Part shown: positions 23,355 to 35,263 of the stretch, piece after piece
Layout: the number at the start of each line of letters is the position of its first letter
Position numbering within the stretch: the stretch's first letter is position 1
Source of the DNA: Anthostomella pinea
Lineage: Eukaryota > Ascomycota > Sordariomycetes > Xylariales > Xylariaceae
Direction of reading: 5' to 3'
Assembly: GCA_963556695.1 (NCBI GenBank)
Contig: CAUWAG010000012.1
Location: forward strand, 3,286,001-3,350,000
Length of the DNA stretch: 64,000 nucleotides
The notes under the pieces: generated by a model
The model's database searches: none
What the model saw: only the letters and a program-made list of their open reading frames with translations
What the model was told of the DNA's origin: nothing
Position numbers and translations under genes: made by a program

Positions 23355-23599
23355 ATTGTGCCTTGTGGTAGCGGTATCCAGAACAAGGACCAGGGTCACG
23401 ATAGGTGGCTATTGGTGTGTATTCTGGAAGTTGCTTGATTGAAAGAAGAGATGGGTGGTGTCCCCATCCCAGAAGTAGCTATCATCCCAGTTGGGTACGA
23501 ATCTGGTGCAAACGGGTACCAGTTGGGCTCCAAGGTACCTTGTACCCTAGTCCGTGACCCATCCGTCATTGTGGCTGGAAAATTGGTTGAGGAGCCACA
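23355..23599 (+). repeat. 245-bp direct repeat, copy 2
   Basis: Same length and orientation as the copy at 22643-22887, separated by 467 bp. The differences are scattered single substitutions with no insertion or deletion. The first copy lies next to the GCATA motif cluster and the second does not, so the repeat boundary is independent of that cluster. Confidence 0.85.
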
Positions 23600-26500
23600 G
23601 ATTCATGTGTTTCGCCGTCTCTCGAGTGTTTTCGTCCTCATTTTCCTATCCCCTCGTCCTCGGGCCCGCCCGCTTTGTCTTCCGTTCCGCCCAATCTCCG
23701 TGGTCGACACGTACAGTAGTAGGGATTCGGAATGATCCATAGCGTTCATTGCCCCTGCTACCGCCAATCCCATTTCGGATTCTTCCTCCGCAGGCTACTC
23801 CGGGATCACCATCGCCCGGTCTCAGCTCATTCTTCTAGTCGCGAAGAGGGAATAATCGCGAAGAGGGAAACAAAGCAATGAGAGCGCATTTCCACCCAAA
23901 CCGCAGGCATCCCATCGCCAACGCCATGGGATTTGGTAATACAAGCAGAGAATTCGATATGTTCTGTTTCCTCGTATGCTTCTTCTTCCCCTCGCGTACT
24001 GTCGTTTGCAGGGTCTTTCCAGGTGCGTTATCCCTGGTTCCCTCAGTGGAAACTCCCGAAATTTACTAGGATTCATCATCACGGTCTCCTCGTTTTATCA
24101 GCTCCGACCCGACTCGGCCGTCTCCATATGGGTTTCGCTGCCGTTGCTGCCGAGGAAGCGTCTGACAGACAAGCAGACAGACTTCTTGACGGACGCGCAC
24201 GTGCGAGAAGGTGCCATGGATCAAGCCTACCGTCAAAGCAGACTGTCCGGCTCGGGGCATTGGAATTTCGCATCGCGGTCCAGCCTCATTCCGGTTGTTT
24301 GGGCCTGAGGCTTTCAATCAATCTTATGAGCAGGCTGCCACTGCCACCCCGGATCGCCATCATCTCAGCTCTTGAGTGTTTGCTATGGATTCAATACACG
24401 CCTCGAGTGACGCCACTCCAAGCTGGGAATAAGGTCGTGGGGGTTCCTCCTACATCGTTGCCATGGAGGCCAGGGAGAGACAGTAACCTGCCCACCGGCG
24501 TCCATTCGGTGATGCTTGTCTGTAAGCCGCGGGATCATTATCACCTGCTGGGCATGTCTTTTTGACAAATTGCATCTCGACCACAATCAATAATCACACA
24601 AGGTTGGCCTCGTACAGACGGCCCGCAACAGCTGCGGTACGCCGGCGAAATGGGGCATCTCCCGAACACGGCGTAACGTATTGCGTGAGTAGTTCCCAGC
24701 CGGTAGCCGTTTCGCAGTGACACGACCGGACCTTCTTCTTGAAGTTTATAAGATGGAGATATGTTAATTCGCAGGTTCGCAGTCTCCCGCTTCGGGCGTT
24801 GAGCCGAAACAACGCTTTTTGCTCGATTGTTCTTGATGAACTCTTGTAGTTGAACGGTACATCCCAGCGCTACTCATTGCATGTCGTCGCAAAGGCTGAC
24901 CCCACGCGACGCGACAACCTGTCTGTCTCACAACTAGACCTGCACGACCACAGTCAACGTGGGATCTTCACCGCCACCTACGACTCCGTCCCTTACGCGG
25001 CGCTTGAAATTTTGTTAGTTACTAATCACTCGTATCGATACAAATTGAGTCACCATCTAGCTTAGATCAGTCAGTTGTTCGTCATTCCCACCTGCTCCTC
25101 TTACTGAGCGGAAATGAGCAATTGGGAAGCTCACGGCATCCTCCCGAAGTTCTCTGGATAAATACTTCTTCGGTTCTCGCATTGACTGCCACATACTAGG
25201 ACCGGCTCCCCGACAGTCAATCCTGCCGGCTTGGTTTCTGCAGCGAGTTCAGGCAGGCCCGCCCTTGTCAAGAGTCGGGTGCTGATATCCATTGCGGATC
25301 TACTTGCCGTAGACAGATCCTCTTTCGGACAGACTGAAGTCTTACCAACACGGGGACTTTCCTTTTAGGCGTCCGCTATCATGACTCCGTCTATATGGAG
25401 CTTTGCTTTGAAAGGTACGAACGCAAGTGCCACTTGGCTCGCCGGATTGATCAGCATGGCTATGATCCGCTGAGCTTGTGCCCTATCATCTTGTCTGATG
25501 AAAAGGCCGGTAGAGCTCGCTCAACACCATCACGGCTCCAAGCTGTGCAAACATCCCGTCAGATTCGTCTTTCAATATAGCTTAGCCCTGCTCAGGCAAA
25601 GCTGCTTAGATCAGCGACAATCCTAGGCATCCACGTAGCTCAGCGTTGTGTCCTATGTTAGGTTGCTGAATCGTGGCAACGACAGGGCACATTGTCCACC
25701 CACCTCTCACCGCTGAATGACACTGATGTTCGCGGCTACAATGACGGAACACGGCACCTCGGCTCATACTCTGCTGCAACATTCGCATGGTTAGACTCAA
25801 GAAACAAATGGGTTGGGTTGTTCGCCTACGTGGCGGCAACCACACCGCGCTTTGCATTGGGTCAGTGTTTACTTGAAACACAGGCACGACCAATAGCATC
25901 TCGCGCACGCAATATCTCATGAGTGAAACTGTTGCAGCCTGCATGTGGTCATATGCGGCGTGACGGTTGCGTGTCGGGAATGATCCGACTGTATGGCGAG
26001 AAGCAAACCAGACAAATGGAAGCAACAGTTTTCTCTTGAGAACAGCTTGCCGTGGGTGGTGTTGGTGAGGATGGGATAGCGGTCCGTGGACCCCAACTAC
26101 GACCCCTCGGCCGATTAGAGGGGACGGCGACGCGGGTGAATGGATTCTTCGTGAACAAGACCCTGCATGAGGTCGATGCCTGACAGGGCCCGAGGGCCTG
26201 GTTCGGGGGCTGTGTCCCAGTCCCAGTCAACATGCTGCACTGCAAGCAATTCGCAACAGAGTCAGACTGCCCTGGCGCATCCTAGACGCCTTGGAAGAGC
26301 TGCATCTTCCAGACATCCAGCGGACCCCAAACCAAGAGGGTAACGGTCCCGTGTGGCTGTGTCTGCAGCTGTCCCCTCTCAAAACCCCGCCGGCCGTTCA
26401 GGCTATCGGCTTCCCTGCCTAGAAGGGTGCCCAACTCGAAGATCATTAAATTATCGTCGTTTCGCCACCTCGTCTTCTCGAAGGAAATCTTTTGTCCACC

Positions 26501-29457
26501 CTATTTGATCGATTTCGCTGTCGATCAGCTCTGCTCGACCACATCGGACTTCCCGAGAGGATACGGCCCTGCGGTCCTGTCCGTCCATTCGTGCCCAGGA
26601 GGCTGTCGTGTTCATCACTGTGCAGTGTGCTCCATCAATGTCCCTGCGCGAATCTGCAAATCCCTTATTTTAAGGACTTGGATGATGCGACGACGCAGGC
26701 GGCATTCGGTGGTGCGACTTGACCGTCTGGGGCTCCCTCCTCCATCTCTCATGTGGAAGCTTCCACTCGGGACTCGACAAAGAAGCCCCGAATGGTGATC
26801 ATTGGCGATGGCCGGGAGCAGCGAATTTCCACCGTGTCTAATGTCCGGCTCGGACCACTGGGAGATGGCCACCGCCCGGGCTGCTGGATTCACGACGCGA
26901 GTGCCGCGAACCACGTTGCGGCGGCCGGCTATGACGACCTGCGCGCGCCGTCTCTTCTCGCAAGCGAAATCGTGATCTACCCGGACCTGCCGAAGGACGG
27001 GCGAGGCGAATAATCGGCCGTCTATATGCAGCAGTCCTCGTGTTCGCGGGCCCGCCGGACCCTACTCCGTCGCGGCAACGGGGCGTGCCCTGTTTGCCCT
27101 CCCATCGATTTGCCCGATTGCATCATCCCGTAGGGCGGTGCACTGCCACGATCACACCCCAAGATGCCCAAGGCCAGGAATTGCCCGACGAACACTACGC
27201 TGACCGACGATCACTACCTCTTGGGCATCTAGAGCACATTGAATCCCGATAGTCTTCTGCTTTGGGCGAGATCCAACCCACAACACCCCTTGCAGGACCC
27301 CTTGGACCCCTAACACGGCATCGGTCTATTGGATCGTGGTTTTTTGGAAGCACCGGAATGCGTCTCCTCTACGGGCCTTGGCGTCCCGGGAGCAAGGGCG
27401 TCGCAGCACTCGCTTACGGTGGTTGATTGCTATGCATGCACCTGGGAACGGTGCCTGAATGCGACGTTCCGGCCGCCTTTGCACTGATCGGCGCCGCTGC
27501 TATTCCTGGCAGTAAGGGTACGACGCTACCGGTGATCTTTCTTTGTTTCTCTCCCCGTCGCTCGCTCGGTCACTGTTGAACTTCACGGCCTTTGCTGACG
27601 TGGACACCGGCGTGGGTATGATTTTATCTATCGTGGCAGTGCTTGCAGTGCATATCGTAACGACTATGACCACCCTCCGCACACCCCCGACGGGAGTCGC
27701 GATACTTTCTTGGAAATCGAGGTACCTGCGGCTCCTGTACCGGTCCCATGCGTTGGCGGTCTGGAAACTCAGAGTAAGGGTCCGCGGCGCAGCCGTATAG
27801 TGCGGCTTATATGCCGGCTTGGGTGATGATGAGGCTGGTCGTGAGAGGTAAGACCGTCGCGAGTTCTCGTACTCGAAGGTTGGCCCAGGTACTAGCTTGG
27901 GGTGACTGCATGTTTTGGATCGGCCGACACGAGGCCGAGTCTCCCTTCGATGTGATATCGTGCGTGAAGCTGGACCCGAGAGTCGGTTGCTCGTCTGGTC
28001 GAACCCTGTTGTCGGCGGGAGCGAGACGTGTGATACTCACTGTCGTTGCTTGGGTGATTATGGGATGAGTTTAGTGATATGGTCGAGGGGAGCCTGGCGT
28101 ACTACCGGTGCTCATCTGGTGTCCCGTCCAACTGTCCCCGTGGAAATAGGTTGGTCATGTAGTCGTGGAACGCATCCTCTGCATGCAGAAACAGGCCGTG
28201 ATCTGGCATATTGATAGCCTTGGTTCATACTCGATTCTCAACGTTTATACGTCACGCACTATATACTTTTAAGGACTCTGGATAGCTAGCTTTATATATG
28301 AAGAACGTCGTTAGACCCATATGTGAGCCGGAGAGCAGCCCACTTTTGGACATTGACCTCGCAAGACAGAAATCAGCTGGCTTGACAGCCTCAGATGTGA
28401 CAGCCGTTGCCATATTATTCCACTCGCCAGTTCGCGAACGAACCTAGTCCCTCTAAGGACTTGCTCTGGCTGCGCAGTGACGACTATATGCTCTGTAAGC
28501 ACAGCTTTGAGGGTGTACCAGGCTTCCAGCACCGCTGCGCAGCATGCGACCTAATGAAAAGTTGTTGTCAAGTAGGCCAGGGCGGTCGAGCTCCTGGCAA
28601 GGGACGGGGCTCCTGATGTTGACGGTTATAGGTGCCATGCGATCTGAGAAGTTGCACTATTCTGAACTGTGGATGCTCAACTTAGTATTCTACCTCAAGT
28701 CCTTTGGTGAATGCTGTCCATTTGCCGTCGACGAGCCCGCCAACAGACTTCGAGGGTGTCGCGAAAGTCGTAGCATGGAGTTGGCTTCACAGTACGCCTG
28801 TTCGGTGTTAGAAGGTACAGTGGAGGTGTTATCTGGATTCTGTGGTCTTTGCGTGCGTGTGCGTGAGACGAAGAGAGCGGTGGCGGTGACGACTAAGCTC
28901 GGCTGTAGATGGCAGTACAGAGTAGCATCCTGCTTGGGTTCTATCAAGTGCATTCACTCCCATCTACGCCTAGCGGTCCTCCTGTTTAGATAGCCAGGGG
29001 CGTGTTTGTGTTAGTAGCATACTGAGGATATCCCAGCAAGCATTTCTAGTTAGCAGATGATGCAGGAAACGACAACAAGCGTTCCCGATCTGCCAGTTCG
29101 AGGGGAGCGGGAGCGAGTAGCTGTCCCAGTAGATCTGGCTGGCGAGTGTTTTCCTTGTACATATATTTGATACAACTGTAAGGAACTTGTCCACGTAACA
29201 CTGTTACTATTACTGATACTGAAGTCTTCGGCGTGGCTCTCTCAGTCTCTGATGCGCAGGCAAGTGATCGCATCGTGTCCTAGGATGTCAACCATCACAC
29301 TTGCATACAGCGCGGGGGCTCAGCTTTTGCTTGGATTTCAGGGGTATTCGGGTTTGGGTCTTTCCTTGCGGTTGACGAGATTTAGAATGAAGTTAATCGC
29401 TTGTTTAAACGAGCGGAATTATGAACGCCTAGTCATCCACCTGGACTCAGACCAAGA
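23600..29457. other. Gene-poor stretch
   Basis: No gene is supported. Two plus-strand frames are slightly gene-like but unrecognised. One is 26753-27013 (86 codons, no domain). The other is 27543-27800 (85 codons, with a hydrophobic segment near residues 25-45 that could be one membrane helix). They could be remnants of a decayed gene. The 29299-29370 stretch resembles 43807-43880 (see findings). Confidence 0.35.
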
Positions 29458-29847
29458 CTAGTCGGGACCCGAGCTCTCACAATCCGACCCATCATCATCC
29501 TCATCACGTCTTCCCCTACACTTCCTCGGCTTGGGACAATTCTTGACCTTCCACGTCTCCCAGGGATCCCGATAACGAAAGCATCCGCCCTCAGGCAGCT
29601 GCCACGTAAGTGCCTTGTTCTCGAAAAGGACTTCGCACCCGTCGAGTTCGATCACTAACACTGCTTCCGGGGGGTACATCGACCAGGTCGGCAGTACGGT
29701 TCTGACATGGTTCCCGGTCCCTTGGCCCTTCTTGTACTCAATCCATCCCTTGGAACTGTATTGATCGTCGAAGAAGAAATCGATTCGCCAGGCCTGGGTG
29801 GAGCTGGCTGCCAGCGCCATGATCAAGAGGGCGGTTAGGGGTAGCAT
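29458..29847 (-). CDS. Small secreted protein (effector-like), paralogue of the 30874 gene
   Basis: The chosen start is ATG 29847, because the product then begins with a clear signal peptide (MLPLTALLIMALAASSTQA). The frame upstream to 30054 has no such character. The protein is 129 residues; the mature part starts WRIDFFFDDQ and holds five cysteines. Motifs include IELDGCEV, EGGCFRYRDPW and WKVKNC, then a basic patch and an acidic, serine-containing tail (residues about 110-129). The N-terminus and the spacing of CEV, GxC and WxVxxC match the divergent gene about 1 kb away. No enzyme fold is evident. A secreted effector or small surface protein is an inference from size, signal and cysteines only. 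Confidence 0.7.
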   Translation of the reverse strand: MLPLTALLIMALAASSTQAWRIDFFFDDQYSSKGWIEYKKGQGTGNHVRTVLPTWSMYPPEAVLVIELDGCEVLFENKALTWQLPEGGCFRYRDPWETWKVKNCPKPRKCRGRRDEDDDGSDCESSGPD

Positions 29848-30873
29848 GGTTGCTGTGATACTGGTTGACGGTATCGGTATTGCTGTTGCTGGGGACCCAG
29901 AGAACTCGAAAGTCTTGGTGAAGGAGTGGTGGTTTCTCTTTGAGAGCGCAAAGTGATAGTATATTGTTCGCGGGTCGAGTAGGAATGGAAAAATGCTTGA
30001 CGTCCTTGCCTTGTGAGGTATATCAAATTTATGGCGGAAAACGCCAAACCACAATCCCCAACCCGACCTTTATCACTTGCACCGACCTACCTATGTAACA
30101 TCGCCAGCCCACGGCTGGCTGGGAGCTGCGCCGTCTCTGGAAGCGGCACAAACCTTTCATGACGCAACCGCGTTGGATCGACCGGCGCAGACGTCTGTGC
30201 CCCTTCGAGGGAGACGGCGTAGCAAAACCGACCTACCCTTCCTGGTATACAATACCAAGTGATACGTTGTACTAGCCACGAACATGGCTATTTATGGTCC
30301 AAGGCGGCCGGTGGGATTTGATCGTGGGATTCAAGGATTCCGAGAAAATGACCGTATCAGCCTTGCCAGTCCCACCGGGGCTGCCGAACAGGATCTTGCA
30401 AGATGTAGGAACTGCGGTCACTAAAGCTCTGACGTCGATACAATTCTTGACGTGGAGTTGAACTCGACGGCGATAAAGTGAGTATAACAATATACTACTT
30501 GGGTTGGTTGATAGATCGTATTCTGCATGCTCTTTCTTATGAACCTCGTTCCAGTGTACCTGCTGATGATTGCACTACGAAGGAAGAGGTCGCGGGCTGC
30601 GGCGCGGAATGCCTTTCACTAACGAGCCAGGTTCGATACCTCCGTAATAGATAGAGCCATGCCATTGACAGATACAGTGAAACAGGCATAAGTAAGTGTC
30701 GTCTTCGCCAAAGCCTGGAACGTTCATCGAGCTTCACACAATTATTTCACGCTTCTTGTCCGCCTAAAACCGAGACCATCGCAAGCCCATCGTATCTCAA
30801 GCGAAACACCGGATCAGAATAACACATTTCCTCATCCTCTATCCCTTGGGCCCTAGCGACCGCAACCACCGCT

Positions 30874-31228
30874 ATGCTGCCCATCCCAGCCCTCCTGGTC
30901 ATCGCGCTGGCAGCCATCACCCACGCCTGGAAGATCGAGGCATACAGCAACACCGGATGCGACGACGGCGGCCACCTGGGCGAAAAGAGCGGAGGACACG
31001 GATCCACAGAAGACGTCAGACATAGCCACTAGAAATGTACAGTCCATCAAGGTCAGCGAGCTCACCAATTGCGAGGTCATCTGCGAGGGCGGCGAGAACA
31101 GCGGGATCGAGGCCGGGCTGGCCGTGGGAGAGTGCTACGATCACACGCGATATGAGAGCTTGTTGGGATACTGGCATGTGACGTGTCAGGCCGCAGGCGG
31201 CGTACTTGGTGGTATTCTGGATGATTGA
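30874..31228 (+). pseudogene. Small cysteine-containing secreted protein with a frameshift
   Basis: ATG 30874 opens a signal peptide (MLPIPALLVIALAAITHA) and mature start WKIEAYSNTGCDDGG, but this frame stops at 31030-31032. The next frame (+1) carries the continuation: SIKVSELTNCEVICEGG, LAVGECYDH and GYWHVTC, ending at TGA 31226-31228. No GT donor lies between the clear part of the first frame and the shift except a 14-18 nt stretch before the TAG, which is too short for an intron. A one-base indel between about 30945 and 31029 is therefore likely. The two halves together match the layout of the minus-strand gene at 29458-29847. Pseudogene is the best call; a sequencing error would make it an intact effector-like gene. 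Confidence 0.65.
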
Positions 31229-32155
31229 TGCTGCGTAGGCGTTTTCTGGCTTCGATGTGCCTTTGCTGCCTTGGCTTCGATGCCTTGGATGAAGGAAGAG
31301 TTGGGCGGGGGCTATACTTGGTTATTTACGTTGGACGGTGTCTTTGATTCGAACATATGGACCGGCAGGTTGGGACTGGGTATGGACGTATAGCTGCTGT
31401 ATAACATAGCAGCATAATTACTCTCCCTACAGGTCGACCCTTGCTCGTTGGATGATGACGCCGTTAGGTGCTTCAGTCTGTGTCAATACCCAAGGCTCCG
31501 ACGCATTGATTAAATCCATTAGGGACCCGTTGCTGATTCATGGCAGATGGGTTTGCCCTACGCCTGTCACTCTGTGAACCAACATGTACGTCGTCGGGCA
31601 GTGTCAACAGTGCGTGAGCGAGAGAAAAACATCCCTGTTGCTAGGCTTGGGGGTTGCCATTCATATGAGGCACTGTCCCTGCAGCGTCTTGACCACTTTT
31701 ACATTGTATGATAACCTACATGTCCTATACCGTGACGTCGACGTATGTAGGGTTCCTCGATCCAGTTGTTGGTATCCCCGACTCCCTGGCCATATAGAGT
31801 GATATCGTACAGCGCCCCGCGTCCCTCCCTCATCATACTGGGTTATGCCGACCTACCAGCTGAATTAACCGGCAAAGTTCAGCCAGGCTCGTCCTGACTT
31901 CATTTTCTCCTGACCTCGGTTTCTCGTGCGGGAATAATACAGAGTTGAGATGTCTATTGGACGACAGAACACCATTTCGTGGTATCGTAAGCAGCTTCCA
32001 ACCCCTCGCGCACGTCTAAGCGGAAATCGCGCCCGCTGCTGCGGTTAGTATTGTAGTGAAATCGGTCCGCGACCAGCTCGTGATGGCCCCTGAATTTTCA
32101 GTGAGGAAGAGTGCTGGCATCAGATCCGTTCTAATGGCATCCCCAACTGGCACCC
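31229..32155. other. Gene-free intergenic stretch
   Basis: About 0.9 kb between the small secreted protein and the zinc-cluster regulator. Only one short open frame (31584-31802) is present, without recognisable features. The right part should contain the 3' untranslated region of the minus-strand regulator. Confidence 0.35.
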
Positions 32156-34573
32156 TCATCCCATATTGCCCATCTGGCCCATGTCACCAAAGTCCATACC
32201 CTCAAACTCCATTGCCGATTCCTGATTTTCATTATCCATCCCCATGTCGCTCCACATCGGTCCCAACATGTCCCAGCTCATTGTAGGCATGTCCATGCTC
32301 TGACTGATGAGCAGGTCTATGTCTGTAACCTCTTGCGGCATCTGCGAGGCTTCCGGCGGTGATATCGATGCCTTCGCAGATGAGCCCGAGTCGCTAGCAT
32401 ATTGAATGGCTTCGCTGAGGCGGCGGACACACTCGGGCAGGTCGATATATTGGCCTGACTGGGCCAGAGCCTGTTCGCGCGCTTTCCATGCCTTGAGGGT
32501 GATCCGAGCCTGCGCCGCATAGGGCTTCTGTGACATATCGAATAGGACCGGTTGATACTTGTAGACCTTCTCGATCACATTCCATCCACGGTCAGCGAGG
32601 CGGCCGGTTGGACGCTGTGCCAGCTGAGCCGCCATGACGCCGAAGCCTTCGACTTGGAAGTACTGCATGTAATACCATCCGAAGCCATGCGCGGACCCGG
32701 CTTCGTACGCTCCGGCTTTGTCTTCACAGGCCGTGAGAAAAGCCTTGAACAGGCTGTCCTTGGGCCTGAGTATCTCGGTCCCCCACTCTGGCTGCTCTCG
32801 CATCGGCGTCATGATGGCTTTCAGCTTGCGAATGACCATTGGGCGGACAGTCATAGCAGCGACATAGACACCGCCCGCCTTCAGGTCGACCTTCTTCTGC
32901 TCGAAATCTACCATGTCCCTTTCGAGCTTGTCAATAAGAGCCTTGAATTCGCTTATAGCCTGTTGTTGGGCTGCTGTGGGCTCCGTCCGATTCTGGATGC
33001 GCATTCCGATAAGGGCGTTTTCCATGGCTGTGTTTGACAGCTGCGCGAATTTCACGAACATGTACATCAAGACGCAGAAAGCCATCTCGGTGGGTCCCTC
33101 GCGTGCCTGGACAGGCTCCATTGAGCTCGGGAATAGATCCGCGTCGTTGACGTTCTGGGGCATCCTGGTATCCCAGTTTTGAGAGAGCATGTGGTTGGAC
33201 CCGGATGCTATGGCGTGCTGCGCGTCTTGGGTGACGATATACCACCACAAGCGCCGACGCAATTCGGTCTCGAATGGGCTCAGGCCGAGGTGAGTTCCGT
33301 CACGATGATAGCCCATCTTCTGGGCAATACGGACGATGGTTCCGCTCAGAATCCACCCTGCGTGGGGATCATTCCGTCCTTGAAGTGATGACTAGACGTA
33401 GATTAGTGACTTCATGTTCGTAAGGTGAGCCTCTTCATAGAGGGGTCATACCAGGAACAGAACCAGCGCTTGCAAAGACGTCATATCATGGTTCTTCAAG
33501 AAGTTGAGCCGCACCAAGGAGAGCTTGGTACCCTTGTTGAATCTCTGTAACGCATTCTCGCGAGACGTGTCAAGCATCCGATGACACTCGTCATCGGAAA
33601 GCGAGAAGACGGCCATGCCGTACACTGCGAACAGAAGCGCCTGGTAGGCTACTGGCACGTTGCCCACGTTGGCAGCCGCTTCCATAACGTACGGCTGTAG
33701 CGTAGGGACATGGACGACCTTAGTCAACGGATTGACGCGGTCAAGAAATAATTGCCACAGCCTGAAGACATGTGCTGGATCTGGCTGCAAGTCCTGGACA
33801 CTAGTCATATTGTCAGAAACGAGAAAGAGGTCGGAGTTGTTCTCTGGCGAGAGATCTTCAGTTCCGATGCTACTCGGCTCCAATTCGTCGCCTGTGGTGA
33901 CGATGTCCTTGATTGCTTGGAGCTAGGAGATCTAGGTTAGACATGAACTGTTGCCACAATACGGGCTGGCGGGGGAAAAGGGGCCAGTTATTACCTCATC
34001 GTGAAAGCTTGTCCAGAGAAAGTTATCAAGGAAGCGGACAGTACCGCCTTCTTCGATTATCTTTCCGGGCGCTCTCAGATTCGAGTTTCCCTCACCTGTT
34101 GTTTCGGAAAATGGCGGCCCTGGCTCCGGCTCCGCCTCTGGCTCCCTATCCTTGCCAGCAGGAACACTTGGCGGTTGGGCGCCTTTGCCCTGGGCCGAAG
34201 CGGCAGCGCCATCGACATAATTCTTCAGGAGCTGCTCACATCGCGCGAGCCGCTCACGAAGGTCCTGGTTGGGACGGCGCCGCTTGTGGGCTGGTGCGGG
34301 AGTGCTGGCTATGCAAGTGGCTCTGGACTGAGTATAGCGTCGTGTCAGTAACGCACAGAAGAGCGGCCGCGACGCAGCGACATTCTCAAATAAGAGAAAG
34401 GGGGGAGATGGGGACATTGAATGACGGGACAGGTCTAGTCCAACCGTACGACGCACCTTGATACAATTCGAACATGGTGTATTGCGGTCACACCGTATCT
34501 TTCTGGCTTGACAGTGGGTGCAAGCCAGCATTCTGCCGCTTTTGGGCGGACTGGGACCGCTGTTCGATGACAT
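32156..34573 (-). CDS. Zn2Cys6 (fungal binuclear cluster) transcription factor
   Basis: Coding sequence: complement of 34457-34573, 33995-34327, 33452-33922 and 32156-33391, giving 718 residues with all introns in phase 0. Donors are GTGCGT, GTAATA and GTATGA; introns 1 and 2 show CTGAC and CTAAC branch sites. Start MSSNSGPSPP was chosen at ATG 34573, just before the cluster. The zinc cluster is C-x2-C-x6-C-x5-C-x2-C-x6-C (CTHCQARKIRC, CSNC, then SRATC), with the first intron between cysteines 5 and 6. A linker and short coiled coil (LRERLARCEQLLKNY) follow. The Fungal_trans middle domain spans about residues 180-480 (VFRLWQLFLDRVNPLTKVVHVP; GYHRDGTHLGLSPFETELRRRLWW). The C-terminus is Met/Asp-rich, like an acidic activation region. 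It is divergent from the secreted hydrolase at 35264 (about 690 bp apart), a possible target. Looks intact. Confidence 0.9.
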
Positions 34574-35263
34574 ACTCAATCGAATTTGGTACAGCTGTAA
34601 CACATAACCATGCGCCTGTGAAGCACGACGTGCAAGGCGGGCCAAAGAAGACGACGGCGATATCAATGAGTTTCGTACAAGGCCCACGCCTTCGATCTCG
34701 ACGTTCTCGGCTTTGATCACGGCGGTCCACGGGTGCGGAGACCGGAAGATGGAAGTAGAACGCGATCGGTGGCCGTCCGACTGGCTTGAGATTGACGATG
34801 GCGAGAAGTGAGAAGGATGACATACCTACGCGGCGCTGATGCCTGAAATGGGGTAGTACTCTGGGGCTGATCATGTAGCGATGAGGCGCAGTGACACTCC
34901 CCCTGTTGCATATACCCCACAGAACAGAACTTAAGGTGGTCGTATTCGGCACGGGTGAATGCTACCGTTAAGCTCACCGACAGGTTCATTCCTTATCGAG
35001 CACCCAATGAGTGAAGGTATTCGCTGTAGCCTGCTTCGTCGAGGCCAAGGGGTCTGGTTCCTTCCCGAGCAGGCTGACAGATAGGCAACGTCGGCTGCAG
35101 TTTGCGTTATTACTTACCGCCATGGCCCATGGGGACCAGATAGTATAGATAGCCGGGGTTCTCACATAGAATCGACGTCTTCATGTCGCCTTCCGAGACT
35201 CATTCCCATCGACAAGGCACCTAAAGTTCAGATTACGGCCGGGAAGCCAGAGCAACTCGCGAC

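Noticed and set aside
23933..24565. 210-codon open frame, plus strand
   Set aside because: No recognisable domain, no signal or splice evidence, and composition like neighbouring non-coding DNA.
30600..30660. tRNA-like B box (AGGTTCGATACCTC)
   Set aside because: The T-stem does not pair properly and no A box or acceptor stem could be found at the right distance.
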